Shown here in pieces: positions 63,911 to 64,000 of a DNA stretch of 64,000 bases. The notes under the pieces are model-generated. The model saw only the letters and a list, made by a program, of their open reading frames with translations, did no database searches and was not told the origin of the DNA. Every line of letters begins with the position of its first letter. Positions within the stretch are counted from its first letter, which is position 1. A program made the translations under genes and the position numbers. The stretch is from UBA8079 sp049601915 (GTDB lineage Bacteria; Pseudomonadota; Alphaproteobacteria; UBA6615). The stretch is from positions 248,001-312,000 of the forward strand of contig JBMYRB010000001.1 of the NCBI GenBank assembly GCA_049601915.1. Direction: 5' to 3'.

Positions 63911-64000
63911 CTACAGCCCGCGAACCATGGACGGCACGGCGAGCGGCACGAAGCCGTAATGCTTGAGCCAGCGAATGTCGGCGTCGAAGAAGGTGCGCAG
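63911..64000 (-). CDS. pheS: Phenylalanine--tRNA ligase subunit alpha, C-terminal end (cut by window edge)
   Basis: The final 29 residues, DADIRWLKHYGFVPLAVPSM and neighbours, are the conserved PheS ending (DIRWLRHYGF). The gene continues beyond the right edge. It is directly followed by pheT, the standard pheST operon. Confidence 0.95.
   Translation of the reverse strand: MRTFFDADIRWLKHYGFVPLAVPSMVRGL

Overview
The window is GC-rich (by eye roughly 60-65%) bacterial chromosomal DNA, most likely from an alphaproteobacterium near the Rhodospirillales. The main support is synteny: rpmH-rnpA-yidD-yidC-yihA-argB-(HAD)-dapD-dapE, fmt-truA, dnaX-ybaB-recR with a small SRP RNA in front of dnaX, and a membrane-anchored cytochrome c divergent from kdsB-pheA. 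A 10-base run of N at 55094-55103 shows that this is a scaffolded draft or metagenome assembly.

Layout. 1-2.99 kb is accessory DNA: an aldo/keto reductase tail, a broken SnoaL-like gene and a cobalt-type nitrile hydratase operon, ending at the 3' side of a tRNA-Arg gene. 3.3-8 kb holds a lipoprotein, a LonB-like protease, a DUF4864 protein and xanthine phosphoribosyltransferase. 8-13.7 kb (minus strand) is a five-gene unit of M20 peptidase, P1 self-processing peptidase and a Dpp-type importer without ATPases, which fits uptake and breakdown of peptides or amides. 13.8-18 kb has an RlmI-type methyltransferase, then TVP38, a mercuric-reductase-like flavoprotein and a decayed kinase/DUF547 chimera. 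18-36.5 kb is core: ribosomal protein L34, RNase P protein, membrane insertion, lysine and arginine synthesis, tRNA modification, initiator formylation and deformylation, recombination, polymerase III tau, SRP RNA, NudC, prephenate dehydratase and KdsB. 36.7-45.6 kb has cytochrome c, an IMPase-like phosphatase, an ACT regulator, the complete YejABEF importer and a GhrA-like reductase. 45.6-58 kb is again accessory: three glutathione transferases, a luciferase-like monooxygenase, a TPR-sulfotransferase, an M17 aminopeptidase, a CmcJ-like oxygenase, a GFA protein, an exporter and a DSD1-type PLP enzyme, bounded by a tRNA-Ser gene. 58.2-64 kb returns to core (lepA, pheT, end of pheS).

The most notable result is a set of broken genes inside otherwise intact DNA. 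They are: a two-domain SnoaL-like gene with a central deletion plus an in-frame TAA (693-1238); a sensor-kinase 5' end joined to a DUF547 3' end, with an amber codon and an A7 frameshift (14981-15590); a cysH lacking its 5' half (52343-52840); and a lipoprotein gene apparently split by TAA (60730-61446). Two further truncated genes face the assembly gap. I found no CRISPR array, insertion sequence, prophage or rRNA.
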